Shown: positions 53,850 to 63,697, numbered from the stretch's first letter. The stretch is 64,000 nucleotides of DNA from Sulfidibacter corallicola (GCF_017498545.1 NZ_CP071793.1:11030256-11094255); one strand, 5' to 3'. The notes: generated by a model not told the origin, from the letters alone. Program-made: numbers and translations.

Positions 53850-54413
53850 TCGGCTCCTTCACCACTTAGCCGCTGCTCGGGCCGAAGGCCGGATTGCCGA
53901 ACCACGGTATGCCGATGGTCCGACACAACGGCAACCGGTATTCCGATCACTGGGTTCTCAGGTCAGAAACGAATCAAAGCATTTCCACGGAACGGTTGCC
54001 GAATTACTGCCGGACCTTCAAAAAATCTGGAAAACGAGATCGGAGGACGGTTTATAAATCCGTGTCAATCGGTGTGATTCGTGGACAGACTTTTTTCCTA
54101 ATTGGCGTTCCCGCATTTCCGAAAGGAGGGTTGCTGCAGCAGGTAAGGCACGGCCGGTAGGGCACGGCCTGCACGACGAATCTCTCGATATTCGGGCACT
54201 CCGATGCAGTTTTTTCAAGAGAGCTCCAAGTCAGCGGGCATACCCAGCTCGATTTCGAGAAAAAACGCCACACCTGGTTTCAGGCGGAGGATGCGCGGCC
54301 GCCCAGCCGCGTCGAAGATTGCGAGTCGCACGCCTATCGCGTTATGCTGGCCTCCAACATCGAACCCGCGTGCCGCATGGACCGCCGCGCGGGATCGTCT
54401 GAGGCGGTACATC
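53850..54413. other. Intergenic region with repeat fragments
   Basis: 564 bases. At 54056-54085 there is a short quasi-repeat (CCGTGTCAATC, GGTGTGATTC, GTGGAC). From 54100 to 54206 there are pieces shared with the 27.5-kb repeats (TTTCCGAAAGGAGGG inverted, GACGAATCTCTCG direct). No gene seen. Confidence 0.55.
54100..54206. repeat. Fragments of the 27.5-kb repeat family
   Basis: GACGAATCTCTCG with the following CGGGnACTCC block (54174-54200) is nearly identical to 27648-27676, and GTTCCCGCATTTCCGAAAGG (54107-54126) is the reverse complement of the same unit. The two pieces face each other. Confidence 0.5.
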
Positions 54414-54836
54414 ATGGCTTGGTTCCAAAAGGAGCTGCGGCTCGAGGCAAGATCTCGCGGATTCCACTTGATCACCCGGGAAGTGCTTCGGCAGTTGCCC
54501 GAATTGGCGCAATTCCAGGTCGGTCTGGCCCACTTTTTCATCAGGCACACCTCGGCGTCGCTGACCCTCAACGAGAACGCCGATCCCGACGTGCGTCGCG
54601 ACATGGAATCCCATTTCAATGTGCTGATACCGGAGAACGCACCCCACTATCTGCACACCTGCGAGGGGCCCGACGACATGCCCGCCCATTTGAAGAGCTC
54701 CATCCTGGGGGCCTCGGTCACCATTCCGATCAGCGCCGGCAAGCTGAACCTGGGTACTTGGCAGGGGCTTTACCTGTGCGAGCATCGCAACCACGGCGGA
54801 AGCCGCCGTCTGACCGTCACCCTGCAAGGCGAATGA
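54414..54836 (+). CDS. yjbQ: YjbQ family protein (UPF0047)
   Basis: 140 residues, the usual family length, from the ATG at 54414 (GAGG nine bases upstream). Motifs: IRHTSASLTLNENADPDV (metal-binding His, Asn and Asp), HTCEGPDDMPAHLKSS and GTWQGLYLCEHRNHGGSR, all diagnostic. E. coli YjbQ has weak thiamine-phosphate synthase activity and its true role is unsettled. Convergent with dnaB; 15 bases separate the stops. Confidence 0.92.
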   Translation: MAWFQKELRLEARSRGFHLITREVLRQLPELAQFQVGLAHFFIRHTSASLTLNENADPDVRRDMESHFNVLIPENAPHYLHTCEGPDDMPAHLKSSILGASVTIPISAGKLNLGTWQGLYLCEHRNHGGSRRLTVTLQGE

Positions 54837-54851
54837 GATCGCCGAATCCGC

Positions 54852-56279
54852 TCAAGCGAATTCCATTTCTTCGCTGTAGTTTTCGAACTTCGTGTATTTT
54901 TTGAAAAAAGCCAGGTTGACGGCACCGGTCGAACCGTTGCGGTGTTTGGCGATGATCAATTCGGCGATCCCGAATTCCTGCTCTTCTTCGTCGTCGTCCT
55001 TGACCGCTTCCTTCTCCTTGTAATAATCCTCGCGGTAAAGGAAGCACACCATGTCGGCGTCCTGCTCGATCGAACCGGATTCACGCAGATCGGAGAGCTG
55101 GGGCCGGTGATCGGACCGCTGCTCGGCGGCACGGGAAAGCTGGGAAAGGGCGATGACGGGCGCATCGATTTCCTTGGCCATGACCTTGAGTCCGCGGGAA
55201 ATCGCCGAAACCTCCTGAACGCGACTCTGTTGCTGCTGCAGGGTCGATCCGGACATCAACTGGAGGTAGTCGATGACCACCAGGTCGATGCCTTCCTCGG
55301 CGACGACGCGCTTGAGCTGGGCCCGCATCTGGGCGACGGTCGATTCGCCGCTGTCCTCGATGTAGATCTTGGCGCTGCTCAACTCGGCCACGGCATGGGC
55401 GACCCGGCTCCACTCGTCTTCCTGGAGTTTGCCGGTACGCAGACTGGAGATACTGACGCGCGCCTCACTGCCAATCAAACGCATAACCAATTGAGTGCCA
55501 GGCATTTCGAGCGAAAACAGGGCAACTCGTGCATTGCCCTTGACGGCGGCGTTGAGCGCCACGTTCAAGACGAAGGAGGTCTTACCCATGGCGGGTCGGG
55601 CGGCGACGATGATCAAATCGCCCTTCTGGAGACCCGCGGTCATGCGGTCCCAATCGAGGAAGCCGGTCCGCAGGCCGACCAGTTCGCCTTCCAGCGCGGC
55701 GCGTTCGCGCATCGTCTCGTAGGTTTCGGTGAGCAGGGCCCCGAAATCGCGGAAGCCCGTATCGACTTCACCCTCGCGCATTTCGTAGAGGGAGTTCTCG
55801 GCGACCCCGATCGCATCGACCGCGGTCATTTCACCATCGATGGCGGCTTCGGTGATCTTCTGGCCCAGGTGCGCGAGTTTGCGCAGCATCGATTTTTCTT
55901 TGACGATCTGGGCGTAGTACTCGATGTTGGTGGTGCGCGGGATGCCCTGGGTGAGTTCGTCCAGGTATTCGTAACCGCCGGCCTCGTCCAGTTCGCCGCG
56001 GTTGATCAGTTCGTCGGAGACGAGAATCGGATCCACCTCGGCGTTTTTTTCGAAGAGGATCACCATCGCCTGAAAAATGAGAAAGTGGCTGCGTCGGTAG
56101 AAGTCTTCGACCTTCAGGTTATCGAGGACCTGGGCGATGTTGTCGCTTTCCAGCAGCATGACGCCGAGCAAGACGCGTTCGGCCTCGTCATTGTGAGGCA
56201 GGCCTTTTACGGCGATGTCGGGTTTTTCCTTGTCGCGCTTGCGTTTCTTCATGGATGGGTCAAACCCAGTCTCAGCCAT
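54852..56279 (-). CDS. dnaB: Replicative DNA helicase DnaB
   Basis: 475 residues. N-terminal primase-interaction domain (LPHNDEAERVLLGVMLLESDN) and the RecA-like core with Walker A ARPAMGKTSF (Lys233), Walker B LVVIDYLQLM, and the C-terminal QDADMVCFLYREDYY and KHRNGSTG (arginine-finger region) of DnaB. No intein interrupts the Walker A or C-terminal motifs. It unwinds the template strand at the replication fork as a hexamer. The start has only a weak ribosome site (AGAAGG two bases upstream); an ATG nine codons inside is an alternative. Confidence 0.96.
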   Translation of the reverse strand: MAETGFDPSMKKRKRDKEKPDIAVKGLPHNDEAERVLLGVMLLESDNIAQVLDNLKVEDFYRRSHFLIFQAMVILFEKNAEVDPILVSDELINRGELDEAGGYEYLDELTQGIPRTTNIEYYAQIVKEKSMLRKLAHLGQKITEAAIDGEMTAVDAIGVAENSLYEMREGEVDTGFRDFGALLTETYETMRERAALEGELVGLRTGFLDWDRMTAGLQKGDLIIVAARPAMGKTSFVLNVALNAAVKGNARVALFSLEMPGTQLVMRLIGSEARVSISSLRTGKLQEDEWSRVAHAVAELSSAKIYIEDSGESTVAQMRAQLKRVVAEEGIDLVVIDYLQLMSGSTLQQQQSRVQEVSAISRGLKVMAKEIDAPVIALSQLSRAAEQRSDHRPQLSDLRESGSIEQDADMVCFLYREDYYKEKEAVKDDDEEEQEFGIAELIIAKHRNGSTGAVNLAFFKKYTKFENYSEEMEFA

Positions 56280-56534
56280 AACCTTCTATTTCCCAATAAT
56301 TCATACAAAGATCATCGCCAAGGTCGGAGGGGCGACGGCGTCCGAGGACAACTTCTCATGATGCACCAATTCAGGCCGAATCGCAAGGCACGGACGTGTG
56401 CGCCGAGCCCTCCCATCGAGGCCAACCCGATCGCCGACGCGGCCATTCCGAACCCACCCGAAAAGCCCAAGTCCCCTGGTCCGAGGAGGTACCCACATCG
56501 AAACCCATTTCGAGGTGTTCGTCAGGTGGCGCGA

Positions 56535-58184
56535 TCAACCGGCGACCTGAAGCGCGAGCTTCTCTCGAAAGATCTTGGCGTTGTGACGGATATCCACCGG
56601 AAAGGCCGAAATGAAGCGAATGTCGCGAATGGTGCGCGTGTGTTCGTGTCGCGATCCGAGTTCCAGCAATTCGGCGACGATCTTGTCCCGGTTCCGGGAT
56701 ACCGACCCCTTCTCCAGTTCCACGCACAATACCGGCGTTTGCACGTTGCCCTCCCCCGCCTTGCCCACCAGGGCGGTGCGGAAGACATCGGGATGGGCGT
56801 TGAAGACCCCCTCGACCGGTACCGTGTACAAGGTGCCCGATTCGGTGTGGACGCGATGGGCCTTGCGGCCACAGAACCACAATCGGCCCTTGCCGTCGAA
56901 GTAGCCCAGATCGCCCATGCGGTGGCGAATGATGTCGTCACCGTCCACCATTTTGTGGAGTTTGGTGGCTTGATCGCGGTTGAAGTACTTTCGCGTGACG
57001 ACCGGGCCGCGAACCACGACTTCACCGATTTCGCCGGAAGCGACCTCCAGATCGGGATGCCATTCCGCGACCGGTTCATCGGAAATGCGCATGATCCGTA
57101 CTTCCATTTCCTCCACCGGCCGGCCCACGCAGACGCCCTTGCCCTGTGCCGTGGCTTCCGCCGTTCCGCCGAGAATTTCCTTCGACCCGATATTGCAGAC
57201 CGGCAGCGATTCGGTGGCGCCATAGGGCGTGAAGATCTGGGCGTGGTCGGGCAGCATTTGCGAAAAACGCCGCAGGATTTCGGCGCTGACCGGTGCACCC
57301 GCGCTGATGATCCGCTTGAGCGAGCCGCATTGAATGCCCTTCGCTGCACCGAAGCGGCCCACCGTATTCAGCAGTGCCGGCGAACCGAACATGTTGGTCA
57401 CGCCGAAGTTCTCGATGGCCTCGATTATCTTGGTGGGGTCCACCTCGGCGGGGCGGGTCGCATCCATGTCGGGCACGATGGCGGTCATGCCCAGCGCCGG
57501 TGCGAACAGGGCGAACAAGGGAAACGTCGCCAAGTCCACTTCGCCTGGCTGGATGTCGTAGGTATTTTTCAAGAGCCGAACCTGGGCATCGAAGGTTCCG
57601 TGGGTGTAAACGGCGCCCTTGGGCGGGCCCGTGCTGCCGCTGGTGAATAGAATCGCGGCCAAATCGTCGGCCGCCGTCCGAGCCATGGAAAAGACGTCGT
57701 CCGGGCCGATCCGCGCCCGCAAATCGGCGAGTGTCGCGCCACCCCATCCCTTTTTCGAACCCACGGTCACCAGCTTCTGGAAACGCGGCCAGCGCAGGAG
57801 CAAGCGCGCGATGTGCGCCTTGGGAATGCCGATGAAGGCCTCGGGTTCGGCTTCCTCGAGACACGTCTTCAAACTCTTGAGGCCCATGCCAGGGTCGACG
57901 AACACCGGTACGGCGCCCATTTTGAACAAGGTGAACGTCAGTGCGAAAAACTCGAGACAGGGTTTCACCATCAACACGGTGCGCATGCCGCGGCCGATCC
58001 CGTATTCGGTCAGCGCGAGCGCCAGCCGATCGCTCTCGCGGTTCAATTGGCGGTAGGTCAAATGGGTGTAGGCGACGCGCCCGGCGGCATCGCGACCTTC
58101 CGGAAAAACCACACCCAGAGTGTGCGGTTGACGCTCCCCCATTGCCGGCAAGTGCGCGGCAATATTGACGAATGCGTCGTTCAC
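56535..58184 (-). CDS. oleC: Olefin beta-lactone synthetase (acyl-AMP ligase fold)
   Basis: 549 residues, ANL superfamily: P-loop AILFTSGSTGPPKGAVYTHG, TPYGATESLPV (A5), GRLWFCGRKAHRV (A8-like hinge) and a C-terminal SRNRDKIVAELLE. Position after an OleA and an OleB gene identifies it as OleC, which turns beta-hydroxy acids into beta-lactones using ATP. Its start overlaps the oleB stop by four bases. The following 250 bases to dnaB hold no oleD. A fatty-acid CoA ligase would be the alternative if the context were ignored. Confidence 0.88.
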   Translation of the reverse strand: MNDAFVNIAAHLPAMGERQPHTLGVVFPEGRDAAGRVAYTHLTYRQLNRESDRLALALTEYGIGRGMRTVLMVKPCLEFFALTFTLFKMGAVPVFVDPGMGLKSLKTCLEEAEPEAFIGIPKAHIARLLLRWPRFQKLVTVGSKKGWGGATLADLRARIGPDDVFSMARTAADDLAAILFTSGSTGPPKGAVYTHGTFDAQVRLLKNTYDIQPGEVDLATFPLFALFAPALGMTAIVPDMDATRPAEVDPTKIIEAIENFGVTNMFGSPALLNTVGRFGAAKGIQCGSLKRIISAGAPVSAEILRRFSQMLPDHAQIFTPYGATESLPVCNIGSKEILGGTAEATAQGKGVCVGRPVEEMEVRIMRISDEPVAEWHPDLEVASGEIGEVVVRGPVVTRKYFNRDQATKLHKMVDGDDIIRHRMGDLGYFDGKGRLWFCGRKAHRVHTESGTLYTVPVEGVFNAHPDVFRTALVGKAGEGNVQTPVLCVELEKGSVSRNRDKIVAELLELGSRHEHTRTIRDIRFISAFPVDIRHNAKIFREKLALQVAG

Positions 58185-59080
58185 GCGGCCACCTCGAGCG
58201 GATGCTCCCGCAAAAAGTCCTTCACGAGTTGGGTGATCTCATCGGCCGCATCTTCGAGAATGTAGTGGCCGCCATCCGACCAGCGGTGCACCTGGGCGTC
58301 GGGGAAACGCCGAATCCACTCCTCGAGGAATTCCACCGAGAACACGAAATCCTTTTCACCCCAGCAGATCAACAGCGGGATGTTTTTGAATTGTTGGAGG
58401 TTCTCCTGCACCCCGTGGCAGGTGGTCCAGGCCGGATCACCCTCTTTCAGGGGGATGTCCTGCACGAAACGCAGGGTCGCGATGCGGTTGCTCCAGGTAT
58501 CGTAAGGGGCGCGATAGGCCTTGCGAACCTTGGCGCCGAGTTTGGCGCGCTTGGTGCCGATCACACTGGCGCCGAAGCTGAAGGCGTTGAAACCGCGCAC
58601 CAGAAAGCTGCCGAGGGCGGTGTTGCGGACGAGCCACAAGGCGAGGGGGAATTTTTTGGCCGGCGGTAGCAGAAATGCCGCCGTGTTCATCACGACCAGG
58701 CGCTTGATTCGCTCCGGGTGGCGCGTGGCATAGGCCATGCCGATCATGCCGCCCCAATCGTGCAGCACGAGGGTGATGTTCTCGCGCAGGCCCAGATGCT
58801 CCAGCAGGGCTTCCAGGTCGTCGACCCGCTGGTCCAGGGTGTAGCGGTAATGGGTATCGTCCGGTTTGTCGGAGAGCCCGCAGCCCATGTGATCCGGCAC
58901 GATGACGCGATACTGGCTGCGCAGGGCGAGGGCGAGATTGCGCCAATAAAACGACCAGGTCGGATTGCCGTGCACCATGACCACGGTTTCACCGCGGCCC
59001 TCGTCGAGGTAGTGGTACTTCAGATCATTCCGCAACAGGAAATGACTTTCGAATGGATAGAGTTCGCGATCGGGTAGCAT
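58181..59080 (-). CDS. oleB: Alpha/beta hydrolase, beta-lactone decarboxylase type
   Basis: 299 residues, AAGGAAAGG before the ATG. Haloalkane-dehalogenase-like fold: VMVHGNPTWSFYWRNL (oxyanion HGNPTWS), nucleophile Asp108 in VLHDWGGMIG, a cap domain, and late acid/His in GEKDFVFSVEFLEEW and DGGHYILEDA. In Ole clusters this protein removes CO2 from the beta-lactone to give the cis-olefin. Forty-seven bases downstream of oleA; coupled to oleC. Confidence 0.88.
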   Translation of the reverse strand: MLPDRELYPFESHFLLRNDLKYHYLDEGRGETVVMVHGNPTWSFYWRNLALALRSQYRVIVPDHMGCGLSDKPDDTHYRYTLDQRVDDLEALLEHLGLRENITLVLHDWGGMIGMAYATRHPERIKRLVVMNTAAFLLPPAKKFPLALWLVRNTALGSFLVRGFNAFSFGASVIGTKRAKLGAKVRKAYRAPYDTWSNRIATLRFVQDIPLKEGDPAWTTCHGVQENLQQFKNIPLLICWGEKDFVFSVEFLEEWIRRFPDAQVHRWSDGGHYILEDAADEITQLVKDFLREHPLEVAA

Positions 59081-59127
59081 CTGTACCTTTCCTTGTCGGT
59101 CGGGATGGCGCCGGGGCGCCGATCATC

Positions 59128-60171
59128 CTACCACTGGAATCCGAGCATGGTGCAATTCAAACCGGAACCGATCCCCAGAAAACCCACCCGGTCTCCTTCT
59201 TCCAGGAAGTCGCGTTCTTCGGCGATGGCAGCGGTGATCGGCACGGATACGGTCCCGATGTTGCCCAGAAAAGGGTATGTCACGTAGTCTTTGTTGTTGG
59301 GAATACCCAAAAATTTGAGAATGGTGTTCTGGTGTTCCGAGCCGACCTGGTGACACACGACCTTGTCCACCAGGTCCACGGTCCAATCGAGGCGACGCAT
59401 GAAGGCGCGCCAGGTCTTGAGGCCCAGTTCGACCCCGTACTTCAGGACCGCGACGGAGTCGGTGGCCATGACCGGACGAAAACGGTCGGCGCCCAATTGC
59501 TCCAGGCCCCAGCGGCAAAGGCTGTGATAGCGCGGCTCGGTCATGGTCACGCCGCCCAGCAGGCGCCGGCGCGGCCGATCGGAGAAGCTGCCGTCGGTCA
59601 GGAGAATGGCGACGGCTCCGGAGCCACCGGTCAAGGTGGCCAGCGACAGTTTGAAATTCTCCATGTCCTGATCCTCGAGCATGCGCTGGATCATGATCTC
59701 GTTGATTTCGCGGGCACTTTCGCAGGAAACCACCAAACCGGCCCGAATCTGGCCCAGCTCGATGCGGTTGGCCACGTCCAAAATACCGTTCAGCGCGCCC
59801 AGGCAGGCATTGGAGATGTCGAAAACGTTGGTTTCCTCGGAAACCCCGATCCCCGCCGCGATCGCACAGGCGGTGGCCGGCTCGAATTGCTCGCGGCACA
59901 CACCGGTGTAGACGAGGGCGCCCAGGTCGCGGCTGTCGAGACCGGCCGCGTCGAGCGCGCGTCTGGCGGCTTCGGTGGCGCGTTCCGTAATGGAATCGGA
60001 TTCGTTCCACCAGCGTCGCTCCACGACACCAGTCAACGCTTCCAGTTGACCCATACTGATGTGCAAGTTCTTGTAGAGCGGGCGCAGCCGCGCTTCCAGC
60101 TCGCGGGAGGAGACCACCACGGGCGGCAACACATATTTAATGGAATCCATAAAGACTCGAGAGTACTTCAT
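59128..60171 (-). CDS. oleA: Thiolase-fold beta-ketoacyl synthase for head-to-head condensation
   Basis: 347 residues. Active-site Cys123 (NVFDISNACLGALNGI), His in VCHQVGSEHQN and Asn in YPFLGNIGTVSVP form the Cys-His-Asn triad of KAS III-like enzymes; the REQFEPATAC segment holds the conserved Glu of OleA. The N-terminus MKYSRVFMDSIKYVLPP fits OleA better than FabH. It joins two acyl-CoAs into a beta-keto acid, starting olefin synthesis. First gene of oleABC. Confidence 0.9.
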   Translation of the reverse strand: MKYSRVFMDSIKYVLPPVVVSSRELEARLRPLYKNLHISMGQLEALTGVVERRWWNESDSITERATEAARRALDAAGLDSRDLGALVYTGVCREQFEPATACAIAAGIGVSEETNVFDISNACLGALNGILDVANRIELGQIRAGLVVSCESAREINEIMIQRMLEDQDMENFKLSLATLTGGSGAVAILLTDGSFSDRPRRRLLGGVTMTEPRYHSLCRWGLEQLGADRFRPVMATDSVAVLKYGVELGLKTWRAFMRRLDWTVDLVDKVVCHQVGSEHQNTILKFLGIPNNKDYVTYPFLGNIGTVSVPITAAIAEERDFLEEGDRVGFLGIGSGLNCTMLGFQW

Positions 60172-60708
60172 TACAACTCGCTATCCGTGTTCTTCATAAA
60201 AGGTTGGATGGTTCTCGAGGGATGGCTCGAGAAACACAAGCACGAAAGGTGGGGATGGGCGAAAGGGTGGGCGGCGTAGGACGCTCGGGATATTGAAGCG
60301 ACATTCACCTTTTATCAGAATGGACCGACCCGAAACGAATATTCAAGCATAATCCCGATTCGCTGGGAAGGCCCAGAACGCGACATACCCAAAACCACCG
60401 GCGCGTTCCGGCACCACAGGGGGTCGCCGCACCGCGTCATTCTACCACCGAATGGAACTGCATTCGACCCGCAATCTTCGCCGAACCCGTCCTGGGCAGC
60501 GGTTTCCACCGCCATGGCCACCAATCCTCCGGCCCCGAACGCCTTCCGCAATTCCCCACGGGCCGGCCGGATTCTCGTTTGCACTTTTGTTCATCTCGTG
60601 AAACACTGGACGGCAAAAGCACCAAGCCCGATCGCTTCAATCGATGAGGTTCATCTATACCCTTGATTTTGAAGTCTTTCGAATTAGTCAATGTCTTGAG
60701 GAGTCATC
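60172..60708. other. Intergenic region between divergent genes
   Basis: 537 bases between oleA and the YceI gene, which must carry both promoters. No gene, repeat or clear hexamers recognised; the last 60 bases before the YceI start are AT-rich. Confidence 0.5.
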
Positions 60709-61278
60709 ATGAATAGGTTGAGTTTGTGTTTCGCTACCGCGCTTTTTTGTCTCGCCGCCCCCGCCCTTGCCGGTGAATGGACACTGGATGGCGGCAAGGT
60801 CTTTTTCTACAGCGTGAAGAACAACAATGCGGCCGTCGGCGGCACCTTTCAAGTTTCTGGCGGGGCGAAAGGGAACGCCTTCGAGGTCATCGTCGATCTC
60901 GACACACTCGACACCGATCTCGTCCCACGCGATATCAGCATCAAGAATTCCCTGTTCGAAGTGGCCAAACATCCCCGTTTCGTGCTGAAGGGCGCCTTTC
61001 CGGCCGATCAGCTCCCCAAAAAGGCGGGCGACACCGCCGAAACGACCTTCGAGGCCACCATCCATTACCGCGGCCTGAAGCCGAAAGTCAGTTTTCCCAT
61101 GATCCTGTTCCGCACATCCGACAACACCATTCACGCGCGCACCAAACAAACGGTGGCCATCGGCCTCGGTGACCTGGGCCTTTTGGGCGCACCGCTCGAA
61201 GCGATGATGAAGCTGTGCGGCCACCAGTCCATCCTGCCGATCGCGTTCGTGACCTTCGAGGGCACCTGGAAACAATAG
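60709..61278 (+). CDS. YceI-like periplasmic lipid-binding protein
   Basis: 189 residues, GAGGAG before the ATG. Signal peptide 1-21 (LCFATALFCLAAPALAG). Then the lipocalin-like YceI fold: WTLDGGKVFFYSVKNN, GNAFEVIVDLDTLDTDL, KNSLFEVAKHPRFVLKG, and a C-terminal TFEGTWKQ strand. The family binds isoprenoid or amide lipids in the periplasm. Here the usual start DxxHS is changed to FYSVK, so it is a divergent member. Monocistronic. Confidence 0.85.
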   Translation: MNRLSLCFATALFCLAAPALAGEWTLDGGKVFFYSVKNNNAAVGGTFQVSGGAKGNAFEVIVDLDTLDTDLVPRDISIKNSLFEVAKHPRFVLKGAFPADQLPKKAGDTAETTFEATIHYRGLKPKVSFPMILFRTSDNTIHARTKQTVAIGLGDLGLLGAPLEAMMKLCGHQSILPIAFVTFEGTWKQ

Positions 61279-61386
61279 TCCTGGCGAGACGCATCAACAG
61301 GTCAGACCACTAGAGCCGCCAAGAGCTCGATTCGGCGAGGAATCGCTCGGTGGATGGCCTACGCCCTTGGCCGAAAGGAGTGGAGC

Positions 61387-62346
61387 ATGCGCTACGAAAA
61401 ACTCGGTCGAACCGACATCGACCTCTCGAAAATCATCATGGGCACCTGGCAGGCAGGTAAACGGATGTGGTCCGGAATCGAGGATCGCGACTCCATCCAG
61501 GCGCTCCAGGCGGCCTTCGACAGCGGCATCACCACCTTCGATACCGCCGAGGTATACGGGGAGGGACATTCCGAACAGATCATCGGCAAGGCCCTGGGCA
61601 ATCACCGCCACCAGATCGTGATTCTCTCCAAGGTGTTCTCCAACCACCTGCGCTACGACCAGGTGTTCGAGGCCTGCCACCGCTCGCTCAAGAACCTGGG
61701 CACCGATTACCTGGACCTTTACCAAATCCACTGGCCCCCGGGCACTTGGGGCGGCGAGGAAGTCCCGCCGGAGGAGACCATGCGGGCGCTGTGCGAACTG
61801 GTGCAGCAGGGCAAGATCCGGGCGATCGGCGTTTCGAACTTCAACGCGGAACAAATCGCGGAAGCGTCCCGCTACGGCCGCATCGACAGCCTTCAGCCGC
61901 CCTACTCGCTGTTCTGGCGGGCGGTCGAGGCGGAAACCCTGCCCTACTGCCGCGAGCAGGACCAAAGCGTGTTGGCCTACTCCTCCCTCGCCCAGGGTAT
62001 TCTCGCCGACCGGTTCGCCGGCGAAATCCACTTCGAGCCAGGCGACCACCGCGCCAAAAACCGATTGTTCCAGGAGCCTCACTGGACCCGGGTCCAAGCG
62101 GCCCTGGCCGAATTACGTCCGATCGCCAAGGCCTGCGGCATGACCATGGCGCAACTGGCACTCGCATGGATTACGACGAAACCGGGCATGTTCGCCATCG
62201 CCGGCGCCCGGCGTGCGGAACAAATCCGCGAAACGGCCGCAGCCGGTATGCACGTCCTGTCGGACGGTGACTGGGCGGAGGTCGATCGCATCGGCAGAAC
62301 GGTGACGGACCATCTCGACGACAACCCGTTGTTGTGGAACTTCTAG
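61387..62346 (+). CDS. Aldo/keto reductase
   Basis: 319 residues from the ATG at 61387 (AAAGGAG upstream); the frame is open 11 codons earlier. Catalytic tetrad: Asp and Tyr in TFDTAEVYGEG, Lys in VILSKVF and His in LYQIHWP. The NADPH site is in GVSNF and SSLAQG near the C-terminus (IAGARRAEQIRETA). Substrate not predictable; the closest style is the general stress/YdhF-type AKR. Followed 84 bases on by the AlaX gene. Confidence 0.9.
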   Translation: MRYEKLGRTDIDLSKIIMGTWQAGKRMWSGIEDRDSIQALQAAFDSGITTFDTAEVYGEGHSEQIIGKALGNHRHQIVILSKVFSNHLRYDQVFEACHRSLKNLGTDYLDLYQIHWPPGTWGGEEVPPEETMRALCELVQQGKIRAIGVSNFNAEQIAEASRYGRIDSLQPPYSLFWRAVEAETLPYCREQDQSVLAYSSLAQGILADRFAGEIHFEPGDHRAKNRLFQEPHWTRVQAALAELRPIAKACGMTMAQLALAWITTKPGMFAIAGARRAEQIRETAAAGMHVLSDGDWAEVDRIGRTVTDHLDDNPLLWNF

Positions 62347-62429
62347 GACCTCTTTTGGCGTTACCCGGAGCGAAGACTGCCAAGCCAAACGCCGTCAAAT
62401 AATTCATTACCAAGGACTTGGAGCTGATC

Positions 62430-63659
62430 GTGACGACAGAAAAACTCTACCTTGACGCCCCTGGGGACGGCCAGCCGCTGTTGACCTTCCAAGCGACGGT
62501 ACTCGAGGTCGTTCACTATCGCGATCGACCGGCGGTCATTCTGAACCGGACGGCGTTTTATCCCGAGGGCGGCGGCCAGCTGGGTGACCGCGGGCATTTG
62601 CGAATCGAAGGAAGGTCCCTGGCCGTCAACGACGTCCAGATCGACGATCGCGGCAGGATCCTCCACCTGATCGACGATGCCGAGCCGCAAGATTGGCTTC
62701 AGGCCGAGATCGAGGGCCAGGTCGACGCATCACATCGGCGCGACATGATGAGCCAACACACGGGCCAACACATGCTTTCGGCCGCGTTTTTCACCCTGGC
62801 CGGGCTGGAAACGGTCTCGGCACGACTCGGTTCGCGCATCAGCACGGTCGACCTGAACAGCCCGAAACTGGACGAATCAACGATCGAGCGGGTCGTCGCG
62901 CACGTCAACGACCTCGTCCTGGAAGATCGAGTCGTGCGTCCCATCTACCCCAACGCCGAAGAGTTGGCCCGGATGAACCTGCGCCGTGCACCGAAGGTCA
63001 GCGAGGACGTTCGGATCCTCGAAATCGAAGGTTTCGATGTCACACCGTGCGGCGGAACCCATTGCGCGCGAACGGGTCAGGTCGGCGCGGTGCACGTGGT
63101 GAGCACCGAACGAATCAAAGGCATGACCCGGGTGAACTTCCTGTGCGGGCGCAGAACGCTCGAGTATTTTCGCGAATTGGAACGTCAGGCCCGCCAAGCC
63201 GCGGCCGTCCAGGGTTGTACACCGGCCGAACTGGCGGAAAACCTGACGGGTCAGCGGGAAACCATGCGGACGTACCAACAGGAACTCGGCCGCCTGCGGG
63301 CTCGAAATGCGGAACGCGAAGCCGCCGAACTCCTTGCGTCCCACCAGCCTACGGCTTCCGAATGGACCCCGATCGTGGTCGTTCGCGAAAGCGATGTAGA
63401 CAGCGCGCGAAAGCTGGCCAACAGCCTGATTCGCCGCGAAGACGTGCTTGCGGCGATCTTCAGTCGCGAGAATGCGGATTCCGACTGGCGCGTGATCCTC
63501 TCGCGAGGTTCGAACGCCGCTTTCGATTGCGGAAAGTGGTTTCGAGAAGCCGGACGCGAACTAGGCGCACGCGGTGGTGGACGACCCAATCACGCCGAAG
63601 GAAAGTTGCCGCTGTCGGTCGATCCGAATACGATCACGTGGACTCGAGCGGCAGGATGA
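62430..63659 (+). CDS. Alanyl-tRNA editing protein AlaX-L type
   Basis: 409 residues from the GTG at 62430, with GGAG six bases upstream; a TTG four codons earlier is possible. The N-terminal part has the AlaRS second additional domain (FYPEGGGQLGDRG, glycine-rich), the zinc-binding HTGQH (MMSQHTGQHMLSAAF) and CGGTHC (DVTPCGGTHCARTG). A coiled coil and DHHA1-like C-terminus (FRENADSDW-type, GGGRPNHAEGK) follow. It hydrolyses Ser/Gly-tRNA(Ala) in trans. Lacks the catalytic aminoacylation core. Confidence 0.9.
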   Translation: MTTEKLYLDAPGDGQPLLTFQATVLEVVHYRDRPAVILNRTAFYPEGGGQLGDRGHLRIEGRSLAVNDVQIDDRGRILHLIDDAEPQDWLQAEIEGQVDASHRRDMMSQHTGQHMLSAAFFTLAGLETVSARLGSRISTVDLNSPKLDESTIERVVAHVNDLVLEDRVVRPIYPNAEELARMNLRRAPKVSEDVRILEIEGFDVTPCGGTHCARTGQVGAVHVVSTERIKGMTRVNFLCGRRTLEYFRELERQARQAAAVQGCTPAELAENLTGQRETMRTYQQELGRLRARNAEREAAELLASHQPTASEWTPIVVVRESDVDSARKLANSLIRREDVLAAIFSRENADSDWRVILSRGSNAAFDCGKWFREAGRELGARGGGRPNHAEGKLPLSVDPNTITWTRAAG

Positions 63660-63697
63660 AGGCCTAGCGGGATAAGAAACCGTGTGCGAAACAACGC

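Noticed and set aside
54942..57650. A 902-codon plus-strand frame
   Set aside because: Runs antisense to dnaB and oleC, both unmistakable; no motif.
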